From the NCBI GenBank assembly GCA_021783235.1, contig JAJXUD010000046.1, positions 1 through 36,124 on the forward strand: a DNA stretch of 36,124 nt, read 5' to 3'. Both the position numbers and the translations under genes were made by a program. A model generated the notes under the pieces. That model was not told where the DNA came from. It saw only the letters and a list, made by a program, of their open reading frames with translations, and made no database searches. The DNA is from Myxococcales bacterium (GTDB lineage: Bacteria > Myxococcota > Myxococcia > Myxococcales > JAKAPL01). This document shows positions 6,752-15,067 of this stretch, piece by piece (position 1 is the first letter of the stretch; each line of letters opens with the position of its first letter).

Positions 6752-9404
6752 CGGGGGCAGGGGATGATGTCGCGCTGGTCTCGAGGGTGAAGCGCGACAT
6801 CCAGCCTTCACGGCATCGCCGCTGGAGCCAGCCGAGCGCCTCGGCCGCCGGAAGGCCATCGCGAAGGAGCGCGAAGTAGGCGTAGGCGTACTCGTCGGCG
6901 AGGCGGGTGGCGAAGCTCACGGGGTCGTCGCTGCTGAGCGAGACCCAGAGATCGGCCTCGGGCGCCTCCACCGCGGCCTGCTGGCCGCAGAGCCTGAAGA
7001 GTGGAAGCATCTCGAGGGCCGCGTGATCGCCGATGAGGAGGTTGCTCGAGGGGTTGCCCTCGACCGAAATCTCCTGGCGCGCGAGAAGGCTCCGCAGCCA
7101 GCGCTGGGTCGCCGCCAGCATCCGCAGCTCTCCCTCTCGCACCGCCGACGTTCCAGTGCCCTCGACCGGTCGCTGTCCTCGCTCGAACACCGAGGGATCC
7201 GTGAGATAGCGCCAGAGGAGCGTCTGGGGCTCGTCCAGCGACGCCGGCCTGCGAAGGAATGGGAAACCGAAGCGCTCGAGCTGCGAGCCCTCGAGACGAA
7301 GCCGCCGCAGGTCGAGCAGCGCCTCGAGGCCCGGGGCCCTCGAGGCAAAGATGTCCGCTCCGAGCTGCAACGCCTCGGCCCGAGCGAAGGCGTGCCGCGT
7401 CGGCTCGAGTGGCATCTCGCCCTTCTGCTGGAGGTCGATCTCCCATAGCAGATCGTCGAGCCGCTCCTCGCTCGGCTGGGGTTGCCCGCCACAGGCGGTC
7501 CAACGCTCCGGCGGCACCCCGAGCGCGAGGGCGTGGCCGAGCCGGTCACCCGGCTCGAGGAGCCTGGCCCCGAGGAGCTCGTGGATTCGGCGCAGCCCCT
7601 CGGCGAGCGTCCGAAACTCTTCGCCGGCGTGGCAGGTGAAGCGCATGGGCTCCGCCCGCCAGCGGGGCTCGGCGCTGGCGAGTCGGGCCGACGCTTGCCG
7701 CGAGGCCGCTCGGACGCGCCGGATGAGCGGCGCGAAGGCCCAGGTGGGAACCGCCAGCTCGTCGCTCGCGACGTCGATGCCCCGCAGCAGGCGCAACGAG
7801 CGCGGCTCCACCTCGAGCGCCCGCTCGATCGCCATCGCCTGGCTCAGCTTCTCTTTGTACCAGCCGCCGAAGCGGCAGCCGAAGGGCCCTCCGGGATCGG
7901 CGCTCGACCGCCTCGAGCGGCCCCTGCCCCGCTCACGCTCCTTCGTGAAGTGGTAGATGAGCCCCACCTCCGGTCGCGCGAGGCCGCTTGCCGAAGTGAA
8001 GCGCGCGACCTGGCGATCCAGCCCTTGGACAGCGTCTCGGATCGTCCCCCAGCCGGAACTCGGGGCCAGCCGTAGCTCGATGGAGCCGAGCGAGAGCCCT
8101 CCGGACTCGTGTCGCAGCGCGGCCTCGAAGCACGCCCGGTCGAGCGGCGCGCGAAAGGGCTTCAACGCGGCAAAGCTCTTGCGGAACCAGCCGAGCCCCG
8201 CCGTTCCAGGCTCCAGCGTCAGGTGGCGAAAGAGCCGGCAGCGGACCCGCTGGAGTTGCCAGAAGAGGCGGGCGAATTCGCGGTCTTCGCGGCCCTCTCT
8301 GGCGCTTCGAAGGTAGGCGAGCGACCGGGCGAGGAATCGCGTCTCGGGCAGCGCCCGCCCCTCGGCCGCCGGGAGCCAGCGGGAGATGGGATCCGCCGCG
8401 AGGAGTTCGCTCAGCGCCTCGGCGTGGGGGCCGGGCCCGCAGAGGAGCTGGTGGGCGTACCGCAGCTCCGCCGCCCGAGGCAGCTCCCCGCCGTGAACGA
8501 CCCCGCGAATCGCTCCCAGCCAGCTTCGCTTCAGCGCGGCCCCCCAGGCGCCGGCGGCATCCTGCGAGCAGCTCTCGAGATAGGTCTCGGCGAACTGGGC
8601 GAGGTCGCTCGTCGTGCCACCGCGCTCGCGCTTCCAGAGAAACGCCGCGAGCAGCAGCCGGCAGAGGCCGGCCGCGAGGATCAGCCGGGCGAAGCGCTCG
8701 CCCGGGCCGAACGGATCGTGGCGGTCGAGGTCGATCGAGCGCGGCTCGGGATCCCAGCCTCGCAGGCCCCCCATGAGGCAGCTCCAGAGCTGTGCGAAGG
8801 AGACGGCCGCGCCCGCGTGCAGGTGGTTCTCGGGGATCCGCTCCTCGTGAAGGAGCCGCTCGACGTGTGGCGAGCCGATGGCGACCCAGTCACCCGGCGG
8901 CTCGCTCTCCTCGGAGGAGCAGAGCGCGGCGATCAGGAGATCGGCTGGAAGCGCCAGGGAGAGCCAGCGCCACTGGGCGGCTTGATCGGCGAGGTCGCAG
9001 CCCGGCTCCTGGCGGAGCGTGACGCGCCGCCCCTGGCTGGCCAGGTGGAGCTTCGCCACGTTCGTGAGGTGATCGACAAGGCGAATCCGGCGGGGCCACC
9101 GCCCAGTCGGTGGGTCGCGCGGGGCCCAGGCCCGCTCGCGTACCAGCCGCAGCGCCTCCAGCGAGCGGCCCGCTGCCCGGGGGCGGAGCCAGCCCTCCAG
9201 CTCCTGGGCGATCCGCTCGGTCCCCTCGTCGAGGATCCCGGGCTGTTGCCAGCCCAGCTCGAGCGACGCCTGCGTGAAGGCCAGCCCGGACGTCAGGGGC
9301 CACGCCTCTGCCCAGGCGGTCAAGCGGGCGTTCGGTGCCTCGTGGGGCATGGCGGCGGGGGGCGCGGCCGAGGAGGTCACGACTACTTCATCGCTTCGAT
9401 CCAC
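6714..9404 (-). CDS. rdrB: RdrB, adenosine deaminase of the RADAR anti-phage system
   Basis: An 896-residue, highly divergent adenosine deaminase. All metal and catalytic motifs of the fold are visible in order: HLHAG (194-198, zinc HxH), HAGEEF (592-597, third zinc His and catalytic Glu), GDRLGHA (619-625, catalytic His), EGNPSSN (782-788) and SSDDP (824-828, zinc and substrate Asp). The ~400 residues between the first two motifs are far longer than in housekeeping deaminases (total ~330-350). That length, together with the ATPase partner immediately upstream, identifies RdrB of RADAR. In that system RdrA and RdrB form a large complex that deaminates adenosine in RNA or nucleotides during phage infection. 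The ATG at 9404 overlaps the rdrA stop by 22 bp. The tail after SRFTLE (874) uses A/T-ending codons and reads antisense into the RMD1-like gene, so it is probably not native. Confidence 0.88.
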   Translation of the reverse strand: MDRSDEVVVTSSAAPPAAMPHEAPNARLTAWAEAWPLTSGLAFTQASLELGWQQPGILDEGTERIAQELEGWLRPRAAGRSLEALRLVRERAWAPRDPPTGRWPRRIRLVDHLTNVAKLHLASQGRRVTLRQEPGCDLADQAAQWRWLSLALPADLLIAALCSSEESEPPGDWVAIGSPHVERLLHEERIPENHLHAGAAVSFAQLWSCLMGGLRGWDPEPRSIDLDRHDPFGPGERFARLILAAGLCRLLLAAFLWKRERGGTTSDLAQFAETYLESCSQDAAGAWGAALKRSWLGAIRGVVHGGELPRAAELRYAHQLLCGPGPHAEALSELLAADPISRWLPAAEGRALPETRFLARSLAYLRSAREGREDREFARLFWQLQRVRCRLFRHLTLEPGTAGLGWFRKSFAALKPFRAPLDRACFEAALRHESGGLSLGSIELRLAPSSGWGTIRDAVQGLDRQVARFTSASGLARPEVGLIYHFTKERERGRGRSRRSSADPGGPFGCRFGGWYKEKLSQAMAIERALEVEPRSLRLLRGIDVASDELAVPTWAFAPLIRRVRAASRQASARLASAEPRWRAEPMRFTCHAGEEFRTLAEGLRRIHELLGARLLEPGDRLGHALALGVPPERWTACGGQPQPSEERLDDLLWEIDLQQKGEMPLEPTRHAFARAEALQLGADIFASRAPGLEALLDLRRLRLEGSQLERFGFPFLRRPASLDEPQTLLWRYLTDPSVFERGQRPVEGTGTSAVREGELRMLAATQRWLRSLLARQEISVEGNPSSNLLIGDHAALEMLPLFRLCGQQAAVEAPEADLWVSLSSDDPVSFATRLADEYAYAYFALLRDGLPAAEALGWLQRRCREGWMSRFTLETSATSSPAPVTPSARGAARPG

Positions 9405-11761
9405 GGGTGCGATGGGAATTGGCTGTCGATGCCAATAAGGAGCGCCTGGGCATCGGCCACTTGAATTGGTGTCCCAACTGCGATCTGCTGCGCCTCACGA
9501 AAGGACTCCGCCGCTCGCTCGAGCCGCGCCTGAATGAGCCCTGCTCGAAACTTCTCCCAGTTCTCCTGGGCACCCGTGGCACCCGTCTTCAAGGCGTCGA
9601 GGAGTGCTTTCGCTGTGTCGTTCGGAAGGCCGGACTCCGGAGCCGCAAGGAGCCCCGCTCGGTAGCGGGCCCACTGCACGAGGGCCTCCTCGCGGCGCGA
9701 AGTGGGGTCCCGGTGTGCGATATCGACGATCATCGCCCCGAGCCGCTTCCAATTGGCGTCGGCCGGATTCAACGACTCGGCGGGATTGGCGCAGATCCAT
9801 AGGAACATCGCCCCTAGGCGATCACGCTGTGGGTCGTCGAGCTTCGTTTCAGGTGAAGGCAAGCAGTCGGCCCAGCGGCGTGAGAACCAGATGAGGTCAA
9901 GGATGCTCAATAGATCTGGCGTCGGCCAGGAGAAAGGGATGCTGATTGGCGAGAGTTGCGGGGGACTGCTCCTCCTGGCGAACGGGGCCAGGAGCCCGTT
10001 GAGGAGGGGGCGCAGGGGACCGAGTAGTCCGCCGCCCGGAGAGTGAAGCGCGAGGTCATGGGCCAGGACGAACGCTTGGCCCAGGCGCCCCGAGATCGGC
10101 GACGGCCTCGCCGATGGCTTCTCCGCCGAAAGAAAAACATCTAGGCGGGCTACCGTCGCGAGATCGAATCGCCAGCCATTGTGCCAGTTCGAGGTGGGGG
10201 CGTGGAGCTCGAATCGAATCAAGCCGAATGCGTGCCGGTCGACCTGGAGACCTCCTCCGATGGATGGGATGCGGCGAACGGCCCGCGCGAGCCTCTGCCG
10301 ATCCTCGGGGGACAGCGGCTCCTGCTCGAACGCCCGCCGCCAGAGTTCTTCGACGACTTCTGACGCCTGCCGCGACTCCTGGAGCCATTGCCAGAAGTCG
10401 AGCAGCGTCCTCGGTCGATCGGGCAGCGCCTCGAGGGCCGCCGGGTTCTCTTCGAAGTAGTCGCCCAAGGTCCTCGGCCACGCCCTGATTTTCTTGTCCG
10501 CCTTATCCCTCGTGGTCGCCGGAAGCGGAAGCGGATCGATCCGCTCGCCGATCGAGGACGAATGGCCGGGCGGGAAGTCGCGGCGAAGCTCGGGCGCAAT
10601 CGGACCGAGCGCCAGCCGGTGCGCGCGGGGGATGGCTTTGTCGAGCGCGTCGTGCGCGAGGGTCCAGGCGCTAGCCCGGTCGCCGAGCTCGGCCCGGTCC
10701 GTGGCATTCACTCGAAACCCAGCGAGCGGTGTTCGCAGCTCCCCCAGATACGACGCGCGCAGCGTCAGATCGAAGAGCTTGGCGTCGCCGGTCAAGACGA
10801 ACGCCAGGCGCGGGTGCCAGAGGGTCCGGAGGACCCAGAGCAGCTCGACCGAGCGCTCGGGGTTCATGTCGGCGTCGTCGATGCCGATCACGAAGAGCGG
10901 CGTCTCGGCCGGGGTCGGTCTGGCCCAACAGAGGTAGTCGGAGACGAGTTGGGAGACGAAGCGGTGGAAGCTCTCGACGATTCCCCGTCCGCCGCGGTCG
11001 ACGGCGGCCTCATTCAACTCGACCAGGTAGGTCTCGAGATCGAGCCGGTCGCGACGCTCCTTCAGCGAATCGTCCCAGCCGAGGGCCGCGGCGCGGGCGA
11101 ATTGGTTCCAGCGGATACGCGAGCCGAGTGTCTCGCTGGCCATCGGCTCCCAGGGGGCGCAGCCGCGCCGAGGCGTCTCGGTCTGGGCGGGTGGGCAGGT
11201 GGCGCCCTCTTGGCCGCCCGCCGGCAGCCTCCCCTCGAACAGGCGAACGAGCCGCTCCAGCTCCTGGCCGACCTGCAAGAGCAGATGGGTCGAGCGATCG
11301 ATCGCTTGGAGATCGATGATGCCGATTGGCAGAATCCGATCCCAGGGACGCCCTTTGAAGCGTGAGAAGCCGTCGCTCTTGGGGGACTCCCCGCTCGCCG
11401 GCTGCAGGGTTAGTCTCACGATCGGCTTTACGTGATGGAAGGGGTGGCGTGGGGACTCCCCGCTCGCGAGCCGTTGCAGGTGATCGAGGAGGGTCAAGAA
11501 AACTGTCGTCTTTCCGCTTCCGCGCCCCCCTTCCAACAGGACGACCGAGTTGTACCGGACCGCGTCCAGCCGAAACAGCGCTCTCAGGTCGCTCCTGGCT
11601 GCGGCTGTCGGCTCGGCCGGGTCCTTCGCCGCCAACGCACCGAGGAGTCCCAGCACCCCTTCGAAGGCCGCCTGCTGATCCGAGGAGAGCTCGTCCCAGG
11701 AGTGGACGGGTTGGGCCTCGGGTCGCGCGAGCATCGGCTTCGGCTCTTCTGATGTGGGCAT
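9383..11761 (-). CDS. rdrA: RdrA, P-loop ATPase of the RADAR anti-phage system
   Basis: A 792-residue cytoplasmic ATPase. The Walker A is GGRGSGKTT (78-86) after a hydrophobic strand SVVLLE. The Walker B is LFVIGIDDAD (289-298), followed by FVLTGDAKLF (321-330), which has the position of a sensor-1 strand. The C-terminal ~450 residues are helical, carry many Trp residues and match no common domain. Length, architecture and the overlap with a giant adenosine deaminase gene are those of RdrA, the ring-forming ATPase that in characterised RADAR systems binds RdrB and is needed for defence. I use ATG 11761; an alternative ATG at 11734 would drop nine residues, and neither has a strong Shine-Dalgarno. 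A perfect TTGACA at 11794-11799 faces this gene. No RdrC or RdrD membrane accessory gene is seen nearby. Confidence 0.85.
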   Translation of the reverse strand: MPTSEEPKPMLARPEAQPVHSWDELSSDQQAAFEGVLGLLGALAAKDPAEPTAAARSDLRALFRLDAVRYNSVVLLEGGRGSGKTTVFLTLLDHLQRLASGESPRHPFHHVKPIVRLTLQPASGESPKSDGFSRFKGRPWDRILPIGIIDLQAIDRSTHLLLQVGQELERLVRLFEGRLPAGGQEGATCPPAQTETPRRGCAPWEPMASETLGSRIRWNQFARAAALGWDDSLKERRDRLDLETYLVELNEAAVDRGGRGIVESFHRFVSQLVSDYLCWARPTPAETPLFVIGIDDADMNPERSVELLWVLRTLWHPRLAFVLTGDAKLFDLTLRASYLGELRTPLAGFRVNATDRAELGDRASAWTLAHDALDKAIPRAHRLALGPIAPELRRDFPPGHSSSIGERIDPLPLPATTRDKADKKIRAWPRTLGDYFEENPAALEALPDRPRTLLDFWQWLQESRQASEVVEELWRRAFEQEPLSPEDRQRLARAVRRIPSIGGGLQVDRHAFGLIRFELHAPTSNWHNGWRFDLATVARLDVFLSAEKPSARPSPISGRLGQAFVLAHDLALHSPGGGLLGPLRPLLNGLLAPFARRSSPPQLSPISIPFSWPTPDLLSILDLIWFSRRWADCLPSPETKLDDPQRDRLGAMFLWICANPAESLNPADANWKRLGAMIVDIAHRDPTSRREEALVQWARYRAGLLAAPESGLPNDTAKALLDALKTGATGAQENWEKFRAGLIQARLERAAESFREAQQIAVGTPIQVADAQALLIGIDSQFPSHPWIEAMK

Positions 11762-11769
11762 GGAGCGCG

Positions 11770-11799
11770 AGCTTCGGGCGGCGCGTCGGGCCCTGTCAA
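11770..11799 (-). promoter_or_regulatory. Possible rdrA promoter
   Basis: Reading on the minus strand, a perfect -35 hexamer TTGACA occupies 11799-11794. The -10 position 17-18 bases on is poor (CGAAGC or GAAGCT). A transcript from here would begin within a few bases of ATG 11761, implying a leaderless message or use of the ATG at 11734. Confidence 0.3.
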
Positions 11800-11856
11800 G
11801 GCTGATTGATGGCTCTCGGGCTCAGGGCTTCGGACACGCGGGAGAAGCACGGGACC

Positions 11857-11979
11857 ATGAGCAAGAAGCAGAAGAGGCTCATGGGCTCGGCGCCGACGCC
11901 GACGCTGATCCTGGGGCCCGACCGGAAGAAGGTCAGCCCGGCGGGAACCAGGGGTCAGTCCGGCCCGGCAGGGCAGTAG
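11857..11979 (+). CDS. Possible small protein gene in the defence island
   Basis: A 40-codon frame, ATG 11857 to TAG 11979, encodes a basic peptide beginning MSKKQKRLMGSAPTPTLIL and continuing GPDRKKVSPAGTRGQ. The codons carry strong G/C third positions. GGGAGA lies about 11 bases upstream, a loose Shine-Dalgarno. A strong hairpin with a short T run begins eight bases after the stop, which supports a real short transcription unit. It lies between the divergent rdrA and AAA ATPase genes. It has no membrane segment, so it does not resemble the membrane accessory proteins reported with some RADAR loci. No family is recognised. An overlapping longer frame (11754-12077) gives a low-complexity Arg/Gly/Glu peptide and is less likely. 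Confidence 0.4.
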   Translation: MSKKQKRLMGSAPTPTLILGPDRKKVSPAGTRGQSGPAGQ

Positions 11980-11986
11980 CAGCAGC

Positions 11987-12029
11987 GAGGCCCCGGGGAG
12001 AGAGCAGCAGCGATTCTCGGGGCCTCTTT
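11987..12029 (+). terminator. Hairpin terminator after the small ORF
   Basis: GAGGCCCC (11987-11994) pairs with GGGGCCTC (12019-12026), and GAGA inside the left arm can pair with TCTC inside the right arm across a small GGG bulge. The right arm is followed by TTTG. The T run is short, so it may be a weak intrinsic terminator or an insulating hairpin ahead of the AAA ATPase gene. Confidence 0.5.
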
Positions 12030-12110
12030 GATCCTCAGAACGACGACTTGGCGCGGCTGGACGCCCGGGGTAAGTAGGACGCGGGGGCGCGCCGGCCCCG
12101 AGGAGCGCTG

Positions 12111-13172
12111 ATGCTGAGAGAGATCGACGTCACCGGCTTTCGCGCCTTCGAGCGGCTGAACGTTCGTGGCCTCGGCCGGATCAACCTCATCGTCGGGCAG
12201 AACAACTCGGGGAAGACGTGCCTGCTCGAGGCGATCGAGCTCTTGGGGGCGCGAAGCGTCGCCCCGCTGCAGACCCAGGCACAGCGCAGGGGGGAGCCCT
12301 TCATCGTCCCGGTGCATGGCCAGATGGTCCTCGGCCTCGTGCTTCGGTACGTCCTCCATGGCTATTCGGCCGGCGAAGGGGCGGGCTTCCGAATCTCGGG
12401 GCGCGACGGAGGCGAACGGACGATCGAGGCGAGCATCGCTCGAACACCCGCCGGCATCGTCGCGCCGGTGCTCTACCTGCAGCCGCCGGTCGTCGCGCAG
12501 CCTTCGATGTTCCTCCGCACCAAGGCATCGGACGGACTCGAGGTGTCTTTCCCGATCTTCGGCGAGGATTTCTTGCCAGCGACGCCGCCCCCATGGAGCG
12601 TTGGACCCTCGAGCTCGATGAGCTACGTCGGGACGGGGCCAGTCGGGGCCGCCGAGGCCGTGAGAGCCTGGAGCGCGGTGGTCCTCAAGCCCGAGCAAGC
12701 CCTGGTCCTCGAGGCGATGCGCATCGTGGAGCCGCGCATCGAGGACGCGGCCATCGCGCTGCTTCCCTCGCAGAATCAGACGCTGAGCGTCAAGCTGGAA
12801 GGGGTCGATGGCGGTGTGCCCCTCGGAAGCTTGGGCGAGGGCACCGGGCGGATCCTCTCCTTGGCCGGAAGCCTCGTCGAGGCGCGGAGCGGAATCTTGC
12901 TGGTCGACGAGATCGATCGTGGCCTGCACGTCTCCACGATGGAAAAGATGTGGAAGCTCGCGATCGAGACCGCCCGGAAGCTCGACGTGCAGCTGTTCGC
13001 GACGACCCACAGCGACGATTGCCTCCGGGGGCTCGCGAAGTACCTTCGCTCGGCGCAGGAGGCCGGCGAGGGCGTCGTCCTCCTGCGCCTGGATCGTGGG
13101 CGGACGGAGCCGACTCTCTACCGCCCCGAGGAGATCGTGCTCGGCGCCGAGTCGACCATCGAGGTTCGCTGA
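12111..13172 (+). CDS. AAA ATPase, OLD/AbiL/PARIS-like (AAA_15/21)
   Basis: A 353-residue ABC-type (SMC/RecF-like) ATPase. Walker A is GQNNSGKT (29-36), the ABC signature LGEGTGR is at about 241-247, Walker B is ILLVDEID (262-269), and the switch His is in ATTHSDD (His300). The opening MLREIDVTGFRAFERLNV is typical of OLD-family and AAA_15/AAA_21 ATPases, the class that supplies the sensor subunit in PARIS (AriA), Gabija and OLD systems. It lacks a TOPRIM domain of its own; that activity is probably supplied by the next gene, which starts on the base after this stop. ATG 12111 is preceded by GAGGAG. Together they form a two-gene ATPase-TOPRIM module, inferred to be anti-phage from its neighbour RADAR. 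Confidence 0.85.
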   Translation: MLREIDVTGFRAFERLNVRGLGRINLIVGQNNSGKTCLLEAIELLGARSVAPLQTQAQRRGEPFIVPVHGQMVLGLVLRYVLHGYSAGEGAGFRISGRDGGERTIEASIARTPAGIVAPVLYLQPPVVAQPSMFLRTKASDGLEVSFPIFGEDFLPATPPPWSVGPSSSMSYVGTGPVGAAEAVRAWSAVVLKPEQALVLEAMRIVEPRIEDAAIALLPSQNQTLSVKLEGVDGGVPLGSLGEGTGRILSLAGSLVEARSGILLVDEIDRGLHVSTMEKMWKLAIETARKLDVQLFATTHSDDCLRGLAKYLRSAQEAGEGVVLLRLDRGRTEPTLYRPEEIVLGAESTIEVR

Positions 13173-13826
13173 GTGCCGCAACCACTTGGACGCAAGAACC
13201 TGCTCCTGGTCGAGGGCGACGACGACAAATGGGTCGTCATCAACTTGATGCCGAGGCTCGGTCGCTCGTTCACGTCGGAGCAATGCTGGGTCGAAGCCTC
13301 CGGAAGCGACGCCAGGGCGCTCGCGGTCTTCGCGGTGGCCATCAAGCAGAGCGCTCCGGCGAGGGTCGGCATCGTCCTGGATGCCGACGACGAGGATGGG
13401 AAACGGGCGCCGGATCGCTGGAAGGCGATCTGCGACGAGTTGAACGGCAGCGTGACCGGGCTTCCAGTGGACCCGCCGGCGGAAGGCTGGATCGGATCGA
13501 CCGGCGCAGGCGTGACCGTCGGCGCCTGGATCATGCCGGACAATCAGAACGTCGGCGCCTTGGAGCAGTTCTTGACCCCGATGGTCCCGCGGGCGGATCC
13601 AACGTGGAGCCACGCCGGCCGCGCGGCTACCGAGGCGAGGGGCATGGGAGCGCCCTTCAACCAGAGGCACCATTCGAAGGCCTGGCTTCACACCTGGCTC
13701 GCCTGGCGGACGCAGCCCGGCCGTCCGTACGGCAGGGCGATCACGAGTGGCGACCTCCAACCCAATGGCTCCGCGGCCGCGACTGCGTTCGCGGCTTGGT
13801 TCGAGCGACTCTTCCCCCGCCCCTGA
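13173..13826 (+). CDS. DUF3226 protein, TOPRIM-like putative nuclease
   Basis: A 217-residue soluble protein of the DUF3226 family. Recognised features are LLVEGDDDKWVV (11-22), IVLDADDEDG (67-76), VGAWIMPDNQN (116-126) and SKAWLHTWLAW near 170, the characteristic DUF3226 pattern. The EG(D)DD and DxDDxD elements match the Glu and Asp metal sites of a TOPRIM fold. In PARIS the analogous partner (AriB, DUF4435) is a TOPRIM nuclease unleashed by the ATPase; this gene is placed likewise but belongs to a different DUF. It begins at GTG 13173 immediately after the ATPase stop with zero spacing, so the two are co-transcribed and probably form a complex. Nuclease activity is inference. Confidence 0.82.
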   Translation: MPQPLGRKNLLLVEGDDDKWVVINLMPRLGRSFTSEQCWVEASGSDARALAVFAVAIKQSAPARVGIVLDADDEDGKRAPDRWKAICDELNGSVTGLPVDPPAEGWIGSTGAGVTVGAWIMPDNQNVGALEQFLTPMVPRADPTWSHAGRAATEARGMGAPFNQRHHSKAWLHTWLAWRTQPGRPYGRAITSGDLQPNGSAAATAFAAWFERLFPRP

Positions 13827-13852
13827 TCCCGAGCCTCGCTCGCCGGCTTCGC

Positions 13853-13881
13853 TTGAAAAGGGATCGGCCCGGGTGTTCAAT
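13853..13881 (+). promoter_or_regulatory. Sigma70-like promoter for acyl-CoA dehydrogenase
   Basis: TTGAAA (13853-13858) and TTCAAT (13876-13881) are separated by exactly 17 bases in an otherwise GC-rich gap between the DUF3226 gene and the acyl-CoA dehydrogenase. The start codon is 32 bases beyond the -10 box. Confidence 0.5.
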
Positions 13882-13913
13882 GCCGCCCGCCCAAACCGAC
13901 GCGAGGATCCACC

Positions 13914-15065
<1,152 letters not shown>

Positions 15066-15067
15066 CG

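Noticed and set aside
11754-12077. A 107-codon plus-strand frame between rdrA and the AAA ATPase gene
   Set aside because: It is low-complexity (Ala/Gly/Glu/Arg), crosses the terminator hairpin and lacks a ribosome site. The 40-codon frame inside is a better candidate.
12050-12085. TTGGCG-N17-TAAGTA as a promoter for the AAA ATPase gene
   Set aside because: The -10 shares only its first two bases with the consensus. Position is suitable but evidence is too weak.
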